Source: Anaspis maculata
Lineage: Eukaryota > Arthropoda > Insecta > Coleoptera > Scraptiidae
NCBI GenBank assembly: GCA_949128115.1
Contig: OX421968.1
Span: forward strand, 3,906,001 to 3,970,000
Direction: 5' to 3'
DNA: 64,000 bases
The notes under the pieces are model-generated. The model saw nothing but the letters and a program-made list of their open reading frames with translations. It was not told the DNA's origin and did no database searches. How positions within the stretch are numbered: position 1 is the stretch's first letter; the number at the start of each line of letters is the position of its first letter. The position numbers were made by a program, and so were the translations under genes. Of this stretch, positions 33,095 to 45,675 are shown in pieces.

Positions 33095-34360
33095 AGCAAC
33101 ATTTGGATGAAACTGTTATCTATATATGTCTATATATATTTTTTAAAGTGTTGTTCTGTCCTATTATTTTCACATTTATTTTTATTTTTATGTATATATG
33201 ATGCGTATCTGTGATATTTTACTGACAATTTCTTATACCTTGTAAGGTCAAACAAGAAAATAAAGATGATTATGATTATGATTATGATAAAAAAGAGATG
33301 AAAAGTTGGAAAATTCGCAGTTTTTCCAGAGAAGAAAACTGGAGAACCGTGAGTCCGATTTAAAAAAAATTTCCTCCAAAAATTGATTCAGTCTTTTCTT
33401 CAACTTTCATCCGCAGCATGTCTGCACCTAAAATGAGTATTTCGTGGGGCTCACCGCATGTCGAGGTTGGCACTGCAGTTTTTTCAAATTCATGGAATGT
33501 GCCAATTTCATTTTGAAAAAGTTACCGTCGGAAAACCGGAACCGTGTCGATTTTAAAAACGAGTCTACACGACGCCCAATCCAATCTACTTTCAATATCA
33601 GTCGGAATTTTTCGAAAAAAGTCGATCCCCGAGCAGGAATGAATTTTTGAGTGGAGTCCTGCATCAGAAGCGAGTCGTCCTCACGGGTGAGTGGCCCTCA
33701 TCTCGGGTGACAACGGCTAGGGGAAATTTTGAAAATTCATAACGCTCGACTGGAAAATGGTGGAGAACTGCAACTGCAGACTTGATTTAACTTTTTTGTG
33801 TTGTGTTGCTTCCTGCCAAATTTGCTTCCAATCAATCGGATAGATTTTGAATAATTGAATGGTAAAGTTTTGAGCTTTGACATTTTTGATTATTTGACAG
33901 ATGACAGATAGGGCAATACTTTGAACTGTTCTGAACACAGTTTTTCAAGGGCTTCCGAATCACATATCACAAGTCAAAGATCACTGGTTCGGCAGCTATC
34001 GTGTCAGAACGATTTGATTTTTACGTTCCTGGTTCTCTGAATCGCTCTATCTCGTGAATTATTGCCGATACAAAAAATATTCAAATTATCTCTGATAGCA
34101 AATCGCCTTAGCTACAAATTAGCTCTGTATGTTTTTTCGATAAAAGTCGTCGTTTATCAAGATATATGCGAAAAACAGTTTTTCGTGACCTTTGACCTCG
34201 CGTAACTACTAGCGGAAAAGATGTCAATGGGGAACTTTCAGAATTTATCAAGGGTCACAATACTAAGGTGCATGCAAAAAATTAGCCTGTTACAAATTTT
34301 TTCCATGTGAATATCTATTTTTCCTGGACTATAAGGCGAACGTTCGTCGCCTTTGACCCG

Positions 34361-34964
34361 GGACATTTACCGACAATCGATGGGAAATATTTGAAGTTTG
34401 GTGAATAGCGAACATTTGACTATTTGGCACATGTGTGGATTGAAGAAGATCGTCAAATTGCTGTATTTTGGGTTGTCTAGTTTGAAGGGGCAAATTAGTG
34501 GACGGTTTCAGTACGTAAGTTAGTTGAAGGCATTCAATTCTTTTCAGACTTTGTTATTCCTTCACATTTATTTTGTTTGTATTTGTATGATAAAACTTTG
34601 AATCCAAGAGGGCCGGCCATGTCGGGTTCCTCCTAGTTCCTCCTAGTTCATACACTTTTATTGCGTTGGCACCCCTCTACTTGCACCCTGCTTCGCAGAG
34701 GATGGCAGGGTGGTTTACCTGAAGTGTATAAATACGCAGGCACAAACTTTAAAGGTCCTTTTTTCCCATTCAATCCTGTTCCATTCACACGTTCATACAT
34801 CATATGCATACACGCATGCATGCGTTGTAAGACACAATTTACACAGTTATAAAACGACATACTTTGAAGTGCTAAATAAACTATAAAATGAAGTCACCGG
34901 CCGCGTCTACGTTTTCTCCAAATCAACTTCCGGATCTTGCTGCAATTATTAGTGCTATCTATAA
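34361..34964. other. Intergenic, nothing recognised
   Basis: Unique-looking sequence with a small stem CACCCTGC...GGCAGGGTGG at 34684-34713; no gene supported. Confidence 0.4.
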
Positions 34965-35090
34965 TGTGATCAAATGATGATTCTTATTTTAGGTAGGCTG
35001 TGGTCTAGCCGAACGCAGCTTCGCACCCCTGAATTTGACCAGGCCACCATCAGCCTATACCTAAAATAAGAATTCATTTGATCTCACTAT
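34965..35090. repeat. Small hairpin, arms of about 45 bp
   Basis: GATCAAATGATGATTCTTATTTTAGGTAGGCTG pairs with CAGCCTATACCTAAAATAAGAATTCATTTGATC around a 35-bp loop. It may be a short MITE or a transcribed hairpin. Confidence 0.7.
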
Positions 35091-35604
35091 ATACGTGCGT
35101 AATAGTCACGGAATCGCACAAAATATACACCCTTATAGGTAAGTAGCAGGTACCTGCCTTCTCAATTACAACTAGCTGTTATAGTAAATAAAATAACTAT
35201 CATATTTGATATTACCGACTTTGGTATCTCAGAGACTCTGAAAAATGCAGTCGCACGTTCCACGTGTGTTTATTGTTTTATGTCTCACGAATATCATTTT
35301 ACGCTGCTATTGAAAACGATAGTGCGAGTATTAATATTTTGTAGTAAACAATAAAAGCGTGTGATTATTCCGAATTAAATAGCAGTTATACAAGTACCTA
35401 CGTCGAGTATATTTTGGCTTTGGTGGACTTTCACTGTTGAAACGAAAAGAAACGGGAATGATTTGCCTGTGGTCCCGCTTAATTTCGAATTGTACAGTTG
35501 CCGTGCCATGCCATGCCATGCCATGCCAGATGGCGGAACAGTCGTAGCGGCACTTCCGGCTACGCGCCTACGTGATTCGGTGGGGGAAATGAAAAGCCCT
35601 CACT

Positions 35605-35640
35605 CGGACGATCTCTTCCTTTTTGACTTGCATGTCGCTT
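35605..35640 (+). promoter_or_regulatory. Probable eEF1A transcription start with 5' terminal oligopyrimidine tract
   Basis: CTCTTCCTTTTT at 35613-35624 is a C followed by an 11-pyrimidine run, the TOP signature of translation-apparatus mRNAs. It is followed by an untranslated exon with a consensus donor at 35728. No TATA box was seen; ATGGCGG (about 35530) and CACTTCCGG (35550) upstream resemble YY1 and Ets sites common in such promoters. The start is inferred. Confidence 0.6.
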
Positions 35641-35727
35641 GGTGCGGACGCTGTCTGTTAAGTTAATATTAGTGTTCCTATATTTTAACTGTTTTTGTTA
35701 ACTGTTGCATTTAAATTATTCCAAAAC

Positions 35728-36157
35728 GTAAGTACGAACGTTGCTGCCGCGTTTCGCCGTGCAATTCGCCCGATTTCAGCTGAAAACGCGTCGATTTTCG
35801 TCTGCACCACGTGTACAGATTCATTCCCGGTCATGTCCGCCATATGTTGGAAAGTGATGCTGGGGCAATGTAAGGCGACCTGGGGGGCCGTTTTCGCCGG
35901 TCACTGGTGGCGATGCTGGAGTCGTTGGCGAACTGTGCGGTTTTCCGGCCCTTTTCCGGACCATTTTCCGCCGGATGACCGTGCGAATTGGCGCATTCCC
36001 ACTTCGGGGGGGGCGGCCATTTTCGTTTTTGGTCACACGCGGTTTTTTCGTATCATCATCTACATAGTCAACTACCTATCCGTATTCCGTGCGATTTAGT
36101 GTGGCAGTTTAATATAATACAGTTTTGTGTATTGTGTGTGTGTTTCTTTATTTGCAG
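35728..36157 (+). other. Intron in the 5' UTR of eEF1A
   Basis: Donor AAAAC|GTAAGT at 35728 and acceptor TTTCTTTATTTGCAG at 36157, leaving the leader AGTGAAAA directly before the ATG at 36166. A 5' UTR intron at this place is usual in insect eEF1A genes. Open frames inside it are by chance. Confidence 0.75.
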
Positions 36158-36165
36158 AGTGAAAA

Positions 36166-37780
36166 ATGGGCAAGGAAAAGGTTCATATTAACATCGTCGT
36201 CATCGGACACGTCGATTCCGGCAAGTCGACCACCACCGGTCACTTGATCTACAAATGTGGAGGAATCGACAAGCGTACCATCGAAAAGTTCGAGAAGGAA
36301 GCCCAGGAAATGGGCAAGGGCTCCTTCAAGTATGCCTGGGTCCTGGACAAACTGAAGGCAGAGCGTGAACGCGGTATCACCATCGACATTGCTCTGTGGA
36401 AGTTCGAAACTGCCAAGTACTATGTGACCATCATCGATGCTCCCGGTCACAGGGATTTCATCAAGAACATGATCACCGGCACTTCGCAAGCCGATTGCGC
36501 CGTTCTCATTGTGGCCGCCGGTACCGGCGAGTTCGAGGCCGGCATCTCCAAGAACGGTCAGACTCGCGAACACGCACTGCTCGCCTTCACTCTGGGTGTC
36601 AAACAGTTGATCGTCGGAGTCAACAAAATGGACTCCACCGAGCCGCCGTACAGCGAAAGCCGTTTCGAGGAAATCAAAAAGGAAGTCTCTTCCTACATCA
36701 AGAAGATCGGCTACAACCCGGCCGCCGTTGCCTTTGTGCCAATCTCCGGATGGCACGGCGACAACATGCTGGAACCCTCCAGCAAGATGCCCTGGTTCAA
36801 GGGATGGGCCGTTGAACGCAAAGAAGGCAAAGCCGACGGCAAGTGCCTGATCGAAGCTTTGGACGCCATCCTCCCCCCGTCTCGCCCCACCGAAAAACCC
36901 CTGCGTCTCCCACTCCAGGTAAGCCAAAAAAAAAAACCTAAAAAAAAAAAATCACCATAAATAATTTTTGATAATTTTCGGATTCTCTCTCAAAATGATG
37001 ACAATTTATCTATTGATCATGATCAACTGTGAATGCTCAAAGGCTTAATCTTTTCTGATTATTGAAATAATTCAAAATTACCTACAATAAAATATATATG
37101 TATATAACTATAAAAACTCTGATAAAGTAATTTCTTTTTCACAGGACGTCTACAAAATTGGCGGTATCGGTACAGTACCGGTCGGCAGGGTCGAAACCGG
37201 CGTGCTGAAACCGGGCGTCGTGGTCGTGTTCGCCCCGGCCAACATCACCACCGAAGTCAAGTCCGTCGAGATGCACCACGAGGCCCTGCAGGAGGCCGTT
37301 CCCGGCGACAACGTTGGCTTCAACGTTAAGAACGTCTCCGTCAAGGAGCTGCGCCGCGGCTACGTCGCCGGCGACTCCAAGAACAACCCGCCCCGCGGCG
37401 CCGCCGACTTCATGGCCCAGGTCATCGTGCTGAACCACCCCGGCCAGATCTCCAACGGCTACACGCCCGTGCTGGACTGTCACACCGCCCACATCGCCTG
37501 CAAGTTCGCCGAAATCAAGGAGAAGGTCGACCGTCGTTCGGGCAAGACCACCGAAGAGAACCCCAAGGCCATCAAGTCCGGCGACGCGGCCATCGTCAAC
37601 CTGGTGCCCTCCAAGCCCATGTGCGTCGAATCATTCCAGGAGTTCCCCCCGCTGGGTCGTTTCGCCGTGCGCGACATGAGGCAAACGGTCGCCGTCGGCG
37701 TCATCAAGAGCGTCAACTTCAAGGATGCCGGCGCTGGAAAAGTCACAAAGGCTGCAGAAAAGGCTGCCAAGAAGAAGTAG
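36166..37780 (+). CDS. eEF1A: Translation elongation factor 1-alpha, 2 coding exons, intact
   Basis: Exons 36166-36918 and 37145-37780, joined in phase 0 after Gln251 (donor CCAG|GTAAGC, acceptor TTTTTCACAG), give 462 residues, the usual animal length. eEF1A-GTP delivers aminoacyl-tRNA to the ribosomal A site in the cytosol. The G-domain motifs are complete: GHVDSGKS (14-21), GITIDI (70-75), DAPGH (91-95), NKMD (153-156) and SGWHGDN (194-200); the beta-barrel domains 2 and 3 follow. The C-terminus is the usual [10 protein letters not shown]. Exonic codons are strongly GC-ending against an AT-rich background, as expected of a highly expressed gene. Insects often have two copies; only one is here. 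Confidence 0.98.
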
Positions 37781-37958
37781 TAATTCCTGAGACTCCGTTT
37801 TATGTATAATTTTTGCGTAATATTATTAATAATTCAATTTGTAATGTCGGATTTTCAATCATCTTTTTCAAGTTTTACAAAGATATTTTATTTTTTATGA
37901 CTTGTGATTCTAGGAATAACTTCTCAGTTTTTTGACATTTCCAAGTTTATTACTATCT

Positions 37959-37964
37959 AATAAA
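37959..37964 (+). terminator. eEF1A polyadenylation signal AATAAA
   Basis: AATAAA lies 179 bp after the stop codon, followed by TATTTCTT and an A-run. This is the only canonical signal soon after the gene. Confidence 0.75.
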
Positions 37965-38413
37965 TATTTCTTAAAAAAAAGAAACCACTTCTTTATTTCC
38001 CCATTGACGTTGTGGGGAACCTTGGCTGGGGTCATGGAAAACTGAGCAATCCACCCGTCGGTGGTGTCTTATTGCTGTGAATTATTATTGTAATTTAATC
38101 GCGCAAGGTCGGATAAATTAGTGCACTGCCATGTATGTCCTGTCCTACCATCGTATATCTGGTTGCATACGTTTGAACACAAGAAATCCGATACGATTGT
38201 AACACTGTATTCTTTTACCACTTACTAGGGGTCTGTCAAAAATCCGTGCTTCGTATTCGTACTTATTTTTTTGTCAATTTTCATGGGCATTATGTGAGAA
38301 AAAATGCTTGAGGACTTGAGTATAAACTAATTTTATACTGTCTCAAGATTATGGACAGGCATAGAGATTTACAGAGTCCAAAATTTTGCAACTGACCTAA
38401 AAAACCCAGATTA

Positions 38414-38711
38414 GGGGCCTGTTGCACAATCTTTTACAAGTTGCAATTTCAAAATAATAAGAAGTAAGTTACTGAGTACTAACAGTGTCCATGATGAAGG
38501 ACTTTGGGTAGTAGGTAGGTAATTCGTAGTTGTTTTTTTTTTTAACTTATCAAATATTGTGCAATAAAATATATCGTTGTACAAAAGCCTTCTTGCTTGC
38601 ACAATACATTTTGTGAGTCACAAGTAAGCAGCTAAACTATTTTACCGTTGAAACCTTCGAAGTTTACTTGTACTGTACCAAACTTGAGAGATTGATTGTG
38701 CAATAGGCCCT
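38414..38711. mobile_element. 298-bp MITE with TIR GGGCCTGTTGCACAATC
   Basis: Ends GGGGCCTGTTGCACAATC and GATTGTGCAATAGGCCCTC are inverted. No coding sequence. The target duplication is unclear. Confidence 0.7.
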
Positions 38712-39239
38712 CTGAAACGAATAGGACCCTCTAAAAATTCCACGCGAGCACAACCACCCGTCAGACATTTATTTTTCTCGATTTTTGGTCGCCTGCCACC
38801 AATAACCCTTTCAAAACTCAATGTGGCGGACAGAAGCCGGCAACGCAACTGCACCCATTTTCCACTATTCTTATTCATAGGGTTGTCAAGAAGACAAACA
38901 TCTTGAGTCAAATTAGTAGGATTGTAGTAAAAAAAAAACGATTCAAATTTTGCGCGTGCAATAAAGGATAATTAAACATCTGGCAAACATTCTAAAATGA
39001 TACCTGAGCGCCGTCAGATAGGCAACCAAGAATACACTTGCAGCCGGGGAGCGTCGCCAGACTCTGCCACTTTTGCTCTCCTGCATCTGTGTTCTCCAGC
39101 CGCGTTGGGGCTCTCTTAGGGGAAAACACAAAATTTCAAAATATTGCCTTGCATGGCACAAGCATAAGCATATACCTACCATGGCAAAAGTTTGACTTCA
39201 AAAGGGCGACTTTGTCCGATCGATTCGCAAACGGTTCTA
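38712..39239. other. Intergenic, nothing recognised
   Basis: No supported gene. Confidence 0.4.
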
Positions 39240-39529
39240 CAGGTCCCGTGTTTAATCGCAAAGATTTTGCCAGTCGATAGAGCATCAGAAAAGAATGAAA
39301 TATGCATGTAAAAATTTTGTTCAAAAACCCGTAATAACTGAGATACAGCTCTTCAAAGTTGGAAATGAAATACAGTTCTTTTCACCTAACTTTTATACCG
39401 GTCAACCCATTCGCGTCAAATTTCCTACACGTATTCACTAAAAATCACAAATGCCTATAAATCTCGAATAATACATTTGGTGAGAACAGCCCCATGGCGT
39501 AGACAGGGGTGGTGGCGCCCCTTCCCACA

Positions 39530-39850
39530 CAACACAAGACCATCTGTAAGATATACCATAGATGTCTACTGCCGATTTAGCGACATCCAAGAGATATCCG
39601 CCGATAGCCTTTCGACAGCCACTGTATATCCACTAGACAGTCGGTTGTCGCAAAATCACATATCCTGTAGATATCTTATCCGATATACAAGAGATATATG
39701 TTCAGATATCTACTAGATAGTCGTTTGTCACAAAATCACATATCTTGTAGATGTCTCATCCGATATCCAAAAGATACCTGCTCAGATATCTTCTCGATAT
39801 GAAAAAATCATCAGATCTCAAAAAACCCGATATCTGTAATATACATATAG
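39530..39850. repeat. GATATC-rich tandem block
   Basis: A unit of about 80 bp (CTAGAYAGTCGKTTGTCRCAAAATCACATATC) occurs twice in tandem at about 39632 and 39712, with partial copies around, and a related inverse stretch at 45655-45800. Confidence 0.7.
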
Positions 39851-39907
39851 GTACCTATAGTTTTTCTTCTATAGATGAAACAATAAATGAAAATGGATGC
39901 CTCTCTA

Positions 39908-40074
39908 CAGGGTGTCCCAGTTGAAACAATCCAGCGCGATTTGTTCAGAAAATATCAAGGCAACAAAAAAATAATCCAATTGGAATTTTTGGAGTTGATT
40001 GGAATTGTTTTTTTTTTGTTGCCTTGATATTTTCTGAGCGAATCGCGCTGTATTGTTTTAGTTGGGACATCCTG
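39908..40074. mobile_element. 167-bp palindromic MITE with CAGGGTGTCCCAGTT ends, TA TSD
   Basis: TA|CAGGGTGTCCCAGTTGAAAC and TTTTAGTTGGGACATCCTG|TA; arms of about 75 bp around an ATT-rich loop. A short relative of the element at 61597-62346 (shared GCGCGATTTG and TATCAAGGCAACAAAAAA). Confidence 0.85.
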
Positions 40075-40076
40075 TA

Positions 40077-41294
40077 GAGAGGCATCTATTTTTATATGTT
40101 TCAACTATAAAAAAATCGTCATCTTTGCCGCGGGACTTCTTATCGTAGCATCCTCGGTAGCATCTTACCTGCAACGTATATTTCAAGCATTCAACTCATT
40201 ATTTCAAGTAACAAAAAAGTTCTTTATTGAATACAGTAGGTAAGTATTATGCAAAAAATATATAAAAAAATTCAATCCTTGAATAACAGAATAACTATGA
40301 GATAGAATGAGGTAAAATGGAAAACAATAGCAAAACAATTGAACTTGGTGGCCATCTTCTCGAGTTTTTGCCCGTTTCAACTTGAGCCTTTGTGGAGCAT
40401 TTTTCAAAAATTTTCTGATATAATTGGATCCCACCTTCTGATCCTCCACTTTTTGGCTAGTTGCTAGGCTACCTGAAGAAAACGAAAAAATTCAGCGACC
40501 CTTGGATACAACAATGATTGATGGGTCGGTACTTTTTGCACTGTGATGACATCGTAACAAGCTTGGTGAGTGTGCAAAAGACCGCCATCCATATCATATG
40601 ATACTATTGACGACACAAAAAACTGAACGACAGATGTCACAGGTGGATGATTTTTTGAAATTTTCTCCAAGACGCGAGTCGTTCGCATGCTGGAAAACTT
40701 AAGGTGCGTGCAGCAAGGCTAATGGATCATCCTTCAGCATCTGGATAACTCTTAAGCTTTATTCTCAGTACAAAAGTGTAAAATGTCTTCATCTGTCATT
40801 CATTTTTATGTGTCGGCAATAGTAGGTATGTTGTGTAGAGGTCACTAGGTAAATCGACAAGATGACTAGGTAATTGAAATAGTACTCTATTAAACAAGCG
40901 GGTAATAATTGCTTCTTACTCATGAGGAAGCAGTTTGCCGACACGAGCTTTGGCGAGTGTCGTAAAGCATCCGAATGAGTAATAGCCATTACTTGCGAGT
41001 AGAATACTATGCTTTATCCAGTCTTATTGAAAGATGCAGGCATGTATGCGCGTGATAATGCGTGCAATATTCATTAGGATTGGATAAACACAATTTTGTG
41101 AGTTTTCATCAGCCTATATTCACACTCCAGCACTTACTTGAATCAAAATGTGAACTCACCCGATAGCAACTCAGCCACCAGAAGTTTTCCGAAGTTCTTC
41201 TTGTGTTTTTTTTCCTTCCAAATTGTACAGAACGTAAATAGAATCGTCCATTATAGTCGATGAGCCAGGAGCTAAAAATCACGATTTTGGTTTC
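40077..41294. other. Intergenic, no supported gene
   Basis: Scattered short inverted stretches only; nothing recognised. Confidence 0.4.
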
Positions 41295-44285
41295 CACCCT
41301 GGGGACTTGACGTGTCATACCTTTTTGGATTCCCCACAACACCAGCATGAAAATAAGCCATAATACGTTTTTGTATCGAGTAGCTTAAGACCGCCATCTT
41401 GGAAAAACCGCGTCAAATATGTAGTTCTTGTGGTTTGTATTTTTTTTCTCATCAACGGCACCTCCAATGGGAAAAATGAAGCTGAATAAAATTAAACAAC
41501 AGAATTTTCTATAAATATCGTTTAGCACCGTTTTCTGACAGGTCTCGTTACTCCAAATATGACAGTTCATAGTTTAGCCATGGCAAATTTCTTTATTTAA
41601 CATTTTCAAGTACACCCGATGATATTGATACAAACCGAACTTCACGTCATTGTCTTTCTAGCGTACTTTACTAGGAATGCTGCTCTTAGCGGCATTTTGA
41701 TGTCCGTCTGTCCGTCTGTCCATCGGTCTAACTGTCCGTCTTATCAATTAATTGCTCCTGAACGACAAGACCTAGCGAGAATCGACTTCTTGTGTGTAAC
41801 ATGTATTCACCGAAGAATTGGATTAGGAAAAAAATAATTTCTCAAACCGTCGCCATCTTAATCCGCAATGTCAAATTTTCACAAAAGTGATCCGATTTTC
41901 ATGAAACTTGAAATACACGCATATTTTATATTCAAAAGTATGATTTCAATGTTTTCTTCCTGATTCGCCGCCATTTTGTCCGCCATGTTGAAATTGGTAA
42001 AACTGGTCCGATTTTGATGAAAATTGGAACCTAGTCGTGTCTTGTGTACGCATTGATGGTTTTCATGTTAGTTCTACGATTTGCGTCATATTGATGTGCC
42101 ACATGGGAATTAATCTCCAGCTGTCACAAAATCAATTTATTCAAATATTTTCTGAACAAGGGGTTTCCGATGTGACTGAAAAACTTGTTGATAGAAATCG
42201 GTTTTTGTTAGCTCTTTTTTACAAGTAGGAACTCCTTCAAAGAAAAATGTACGGGAAATGCTATTAAATTTTCGAAATCTGCAAAAAAATTGAAAATTCT
42301 TGAATTTTTCTTTGAAAATCTGGAAACCAGATAGCAACGCCTATACACATATTAATTCAAGAAAGTCGCATAGTGAATTTGAACTTCCCATTTTTCAAAA
42401 AAAATGTACTAAAAATGGTTTCTACTAATGGGGTACTTGCCCAATTTTTTTTTATTGGCTCAATCGATAGTATGGGTGACAATTCAATTGTCAAAAATGT
42501 AATCAATAAAGAAGGGTTATTTCAGCAATTTCCACCAATGATTAGATGAAAATTGCACTAGTGTAATTTCCGGTACGGAAATACAATTATGGAGGATGAA
42601 AATGGAAAATCGTTTCGTTCGAATTGTCATGCCAAATACATCTCGAGACTTCGTAATTACAGGAAATTTTTGGCTTTCAATAATTCGTGCTTGTTGGATA
42701 CAGAAATGACCAACAGGCACTCATATTTTACAGCTCAAAAATTTCCGGTAATTACTCAGTCTCTTGTTGTATTATATATGAAAATATTGTACGCAAATTT
42801 TTTCTTTCTCTCAAATTCTCAAAATTGTGGCCGTAGTGCCATTTTTAAAAATATATTTGTGACGTCACAAATATACTAAAAACTAAACAAACAGCACTGT
42901 TGGGTTGAAAGCTCAAAAAACTGTTAGAGTCGTATCACAATATTTGAAAAATACAGACATAAAAATTTCAGTGGAGTTTTCGTACAGTTACCAACCCTTT
43001 GAAAAAAAAAAACGAAAAAAGTCTTCTTAACCAATGAATATATTTTCTGGAAATTTTCAGGAAAAACTTTTTATTACTCTTGTTGATGATTAAAAGTATT
43101 TCCAGTCAAATCCGTTTCACTGGCAAGTACCCAATTCATTTTTTCATGTTCACTGGAAAACCATTTTTGGTACCTTTTTTTTGAAAATAGAAAGTTTAAA
43201 TTTGGTATGCGACTATCTTGAATGAAGATGTATAGACGTTGTTATCTGGTTTTCAAATTTTCAAAGAAAAAAAATCAAAAAATTGTCAATTTTTTTTGCA
43301 AATTTCGAAAATTTAATAGCATTTTCCGTACATTTTTTCTGAAGAAGTTTCTACTTGTAGAAAAGAACTAACAAAACCCGAATTCCATCCATCAAGTTTT
43401 CCAGTCACATCGGAAACCCCTTGTTCAGGAAATATCTGAATAAACTGATTTTGTGACAGCTGGAGATTAATTTCCATATGGCACGTCAATATGGCGCTAA
43501 TCGTGAAACTAATATAAAAACCATCAATGCATACACGAGACACGACTAGGTTCCAATTTTCATCAAAATCGGACCAGTTTTACCAATTTGAACATGGCGG
43601 ACAAAATGGCGGCGGATCAAAAAGAAAACATTGAAGTCATACTTCTGAATATGAAACATGCGTGTATTTCAAGTTTCATGAAAATCGGATCACTTTTGAG
43701 AAAATTTGACATTGCGAATCAAGATGGCGACGGTTTGGGAAAATATTTTTTTCCTAATTCAATTCTTCGGTGAATACATGTTACACACAAGAAGTCGATT
43801 CTCGCTAGGTCTTCTCGTTCAGGAGCAATTAATTGATAAGACGGATAGTTGGACCGATGGACAGACGGACAGACGGACATCAAAATGTCGCTAAGAGCAG
43901 CATTTCTAGTGAAGTACGCTGCAAAGACAATGCCGTGAAGTTCGGTTTGTATAAATATCATCGGGTGTACTCAAAAATGTTAAATAAAGAAATTTGCCAT
44001 AGCCAAACTATGAACTGTCATATTTGGAGTAACGAGACCTGTCAGAAAACGGTGCTAAACGATATTTATAGTAAATTTTGCTGTTTGATTTTATTCAGCT
44101 TCATTTTTCCCATTGGAGGTGCCGTTGAAGAGAAAAAAAATACAAACCACAAGAACTACATATTTGGCGCGGTTTTTCCAAGATGGCGGTCTTAAGCTAC
44201 TCGATACAAAAACGTATCATGGCTTATTTTCATGCTGGTGTTGTGGGGAATCCAAAAAGGTATAACACGTCAAGTCCCTAAGGTG
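41295..44285. repeat. Palindrome F: arms of about 1.15 kb
   Basis: Left arm 41295-42455 and right arm 43120-44285 are inverted: GACTTGACGTGTCATACCTT near 41307 answers AAGGTATAACACGTCAAGTC near 44257. Arms carry a (GTCCGTCT)n run (41703-41730; inverse 43858-43885). The 660-bp spacer 42456-43119 is unique and AT-rich. Frames mirrored in the two arms reflect the duplication, and none is a known protein. Confidence 0.88.
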
Positions 44286-45514
44286 GAAACCACTCGAGTC
44301 CCCTGGCTCAACGACTATTAGTCGCGGAATCAGTCGTCTTGAGAAGTCGCTGGGGTTGTTTCCCCCAAATCTCCATAGCTCAGTTCTCTGGAAATATGCA
44401 ACAAGTTCCTGTCCAAGTTTCAAGTCCAACAATATGCAAAATAATTCCTGACATTATAAGTGAAATTTAGTGCTTAGTGCTTACATTTCCGCAGTCACGA
44501 AATTGAATAGAATCAAGCTTTGCAAAACATAACCCACAAACAACTAGCATTGGGGCTATGGTGAGACATACTCGATACTCTTCATAATAATTTAGAAGCC
44601 AGATTAGTTATTGAGAAATGTCACACAGAAAATCTGAATCCCGCAATTTTTCAAAGTGGGCGCCAATCAGTTTTTGTTTCTGTCCGGGATTTCTCATCTA
44701 CTATAGGCTTTAAAACTGTAAAAACTATACCACGTCACAATCTCAAACTTATTGTTTACGGCTTATGCATTACAAAGCTTATTTGCATTCTATTTTTCAG
44801 CTGCACCAGGATTGAAGATATTCCTCATTCCAACCTCACTTTTGTATCCGCCAATGCGCCAATCCCCTTCTCATTATTGGAGGAGCGGGCCAGAGGTTGC
44901 GCCTTTGGCCTGAACTGAACGGGGCTCCCTTTTAGTAACCGGCGGCCGGTCGGTGAACGGGTACCCTAATACTTACACTCCCAGAAGTCCTAACCATATT
45001 GGCATCGCTTTTAGTTACCATCACGCTATTGTGCCATCGCATTATACGCGTAAAACAATATTATTATTACAGCTTACCTTGTATTGAAGTGTACCCAATA
45101 TCAATATAGAAACGGGAATTGAAAGGAACAACACACAACAGGTGAACCACGCCACAGAACGCCACTCACGAGCTAGGTGAACTTGAACTGTGAAGTGAGG
45201 CAGCAGAGGGCAGGCAGGGCAGAGGGCATCGCATCGCATCGCAGGTGCACCGGTAATGACGGTACACTGCGCATGTCTCTCTTTTGACGATACAAGACAT
45301 CTGCTGGATATCTATACTATAGAAGTTACAGAACTCGAATGAGTCGAATGCTGGGTCGAATGGTATCAAATAGATCAAAGCATGCACGATGTAATACCGG
45401 TATATCTCATACCTATAGTCGGTACATTATACATAGTTGAAACTGATTGTTCATGTTGAACCAAATCAAAATTAGATGAGTAGATATTGACATTTTGTAA
45501 ATATAAGTAATCCG
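44286..45514. other. Intergenic, no supported gene
   Basis: Includes a GC-rich patch CGGCGGCCGGTCGGTGAACGG at about 44940 and a (GCATC)n-like CATCGCATCGCATCGCA at 45228. Nothing else recognised. Confidence 0.4.
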
Positions 45515-45675
45515 CTCAGAGGCGCTTTCGTTTTCGGACAGGAGCTGCTCCGGGTAGATCATTAGACAGAGAAAGTAGATACATACACCAATTACGGTCC
45601 AACTGGATCTATTTTCTTTGTCTAGTGATCTACCCGGAGCAGCTCCTACTGGCAAAACGAAAGCGGCTCTAGTCA
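45515..45675. repeat. 161-bp hairpin with arms of about 60 bp
   Basis: GAGGCGCTTTCGTTTT...GGAGCTGCTCCGGGTAGATC pairs with GATCTACCCGGAGCAGCTCC...AAAACGAAAGCGGCTCT around a loop of about 40 bp. High arm identity, including a near-perfect 22-bp core, suggests recent origin; its ends suggest a short MITE. Confidence 0.8.

Larger units (their letters stand above)
30172..33292 (+). mobile_element. Non-LTR retrotransposon (jockey/CR1-like), 5'-truncated, split by an insertion
   Basis: The 3' part of a LINE in two pieces: reverse transcriptase C-terminal coding at 30193-30756 and the last coding stretch at 32857-33094. A short AT-rich 3' UTR follows and the element ends in AATAAAGATGATTATGATTATGATTATGAT, a hexamer tail typical of CR1/jockey-type elements (33264-33292). 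The 5' half is missing. Confidence 0.85.
29938..33990. repeat. Single arm of palindrome family A, interrupted by a LINE
   Basis: 29938-30170 matches 3745-4115 with a deletion and 33293-33990 matches 4120-4800. The break point lies between GGGGAAAATCTG and ATGAAAAGTTGGAAAA, which are adjacent (8 bp apart) in the arm at 4100-4130. Confidence 0.75.
29400..34360. repeat. Outer palindrome enclosing a palindrome-A arm and a split LINE
   Basis: 29400-29760 and 34010-34360 are inverted (GGTCGCGAAAAACAGTTTTTCGCATATATC against GATATATGCGAAAAACAGTTTTTCGTGACC). Between them lies one arm of family A (29938-30170 and 33290-33990), broken by a LINE. Confidence 0.75.

Noticed and set aside
35728..36157. Frames 35695-36099 and others upstream of eEF1A as a separate gene
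   Set aside because: They overlap the untranslated exon and the 5' UTR intron and have no homology.
36148..36927. 259-codon open frame antisense to eEF1A
   Set aside because: Shadow of the GC-biased eEF1A codons; no homology of its own.
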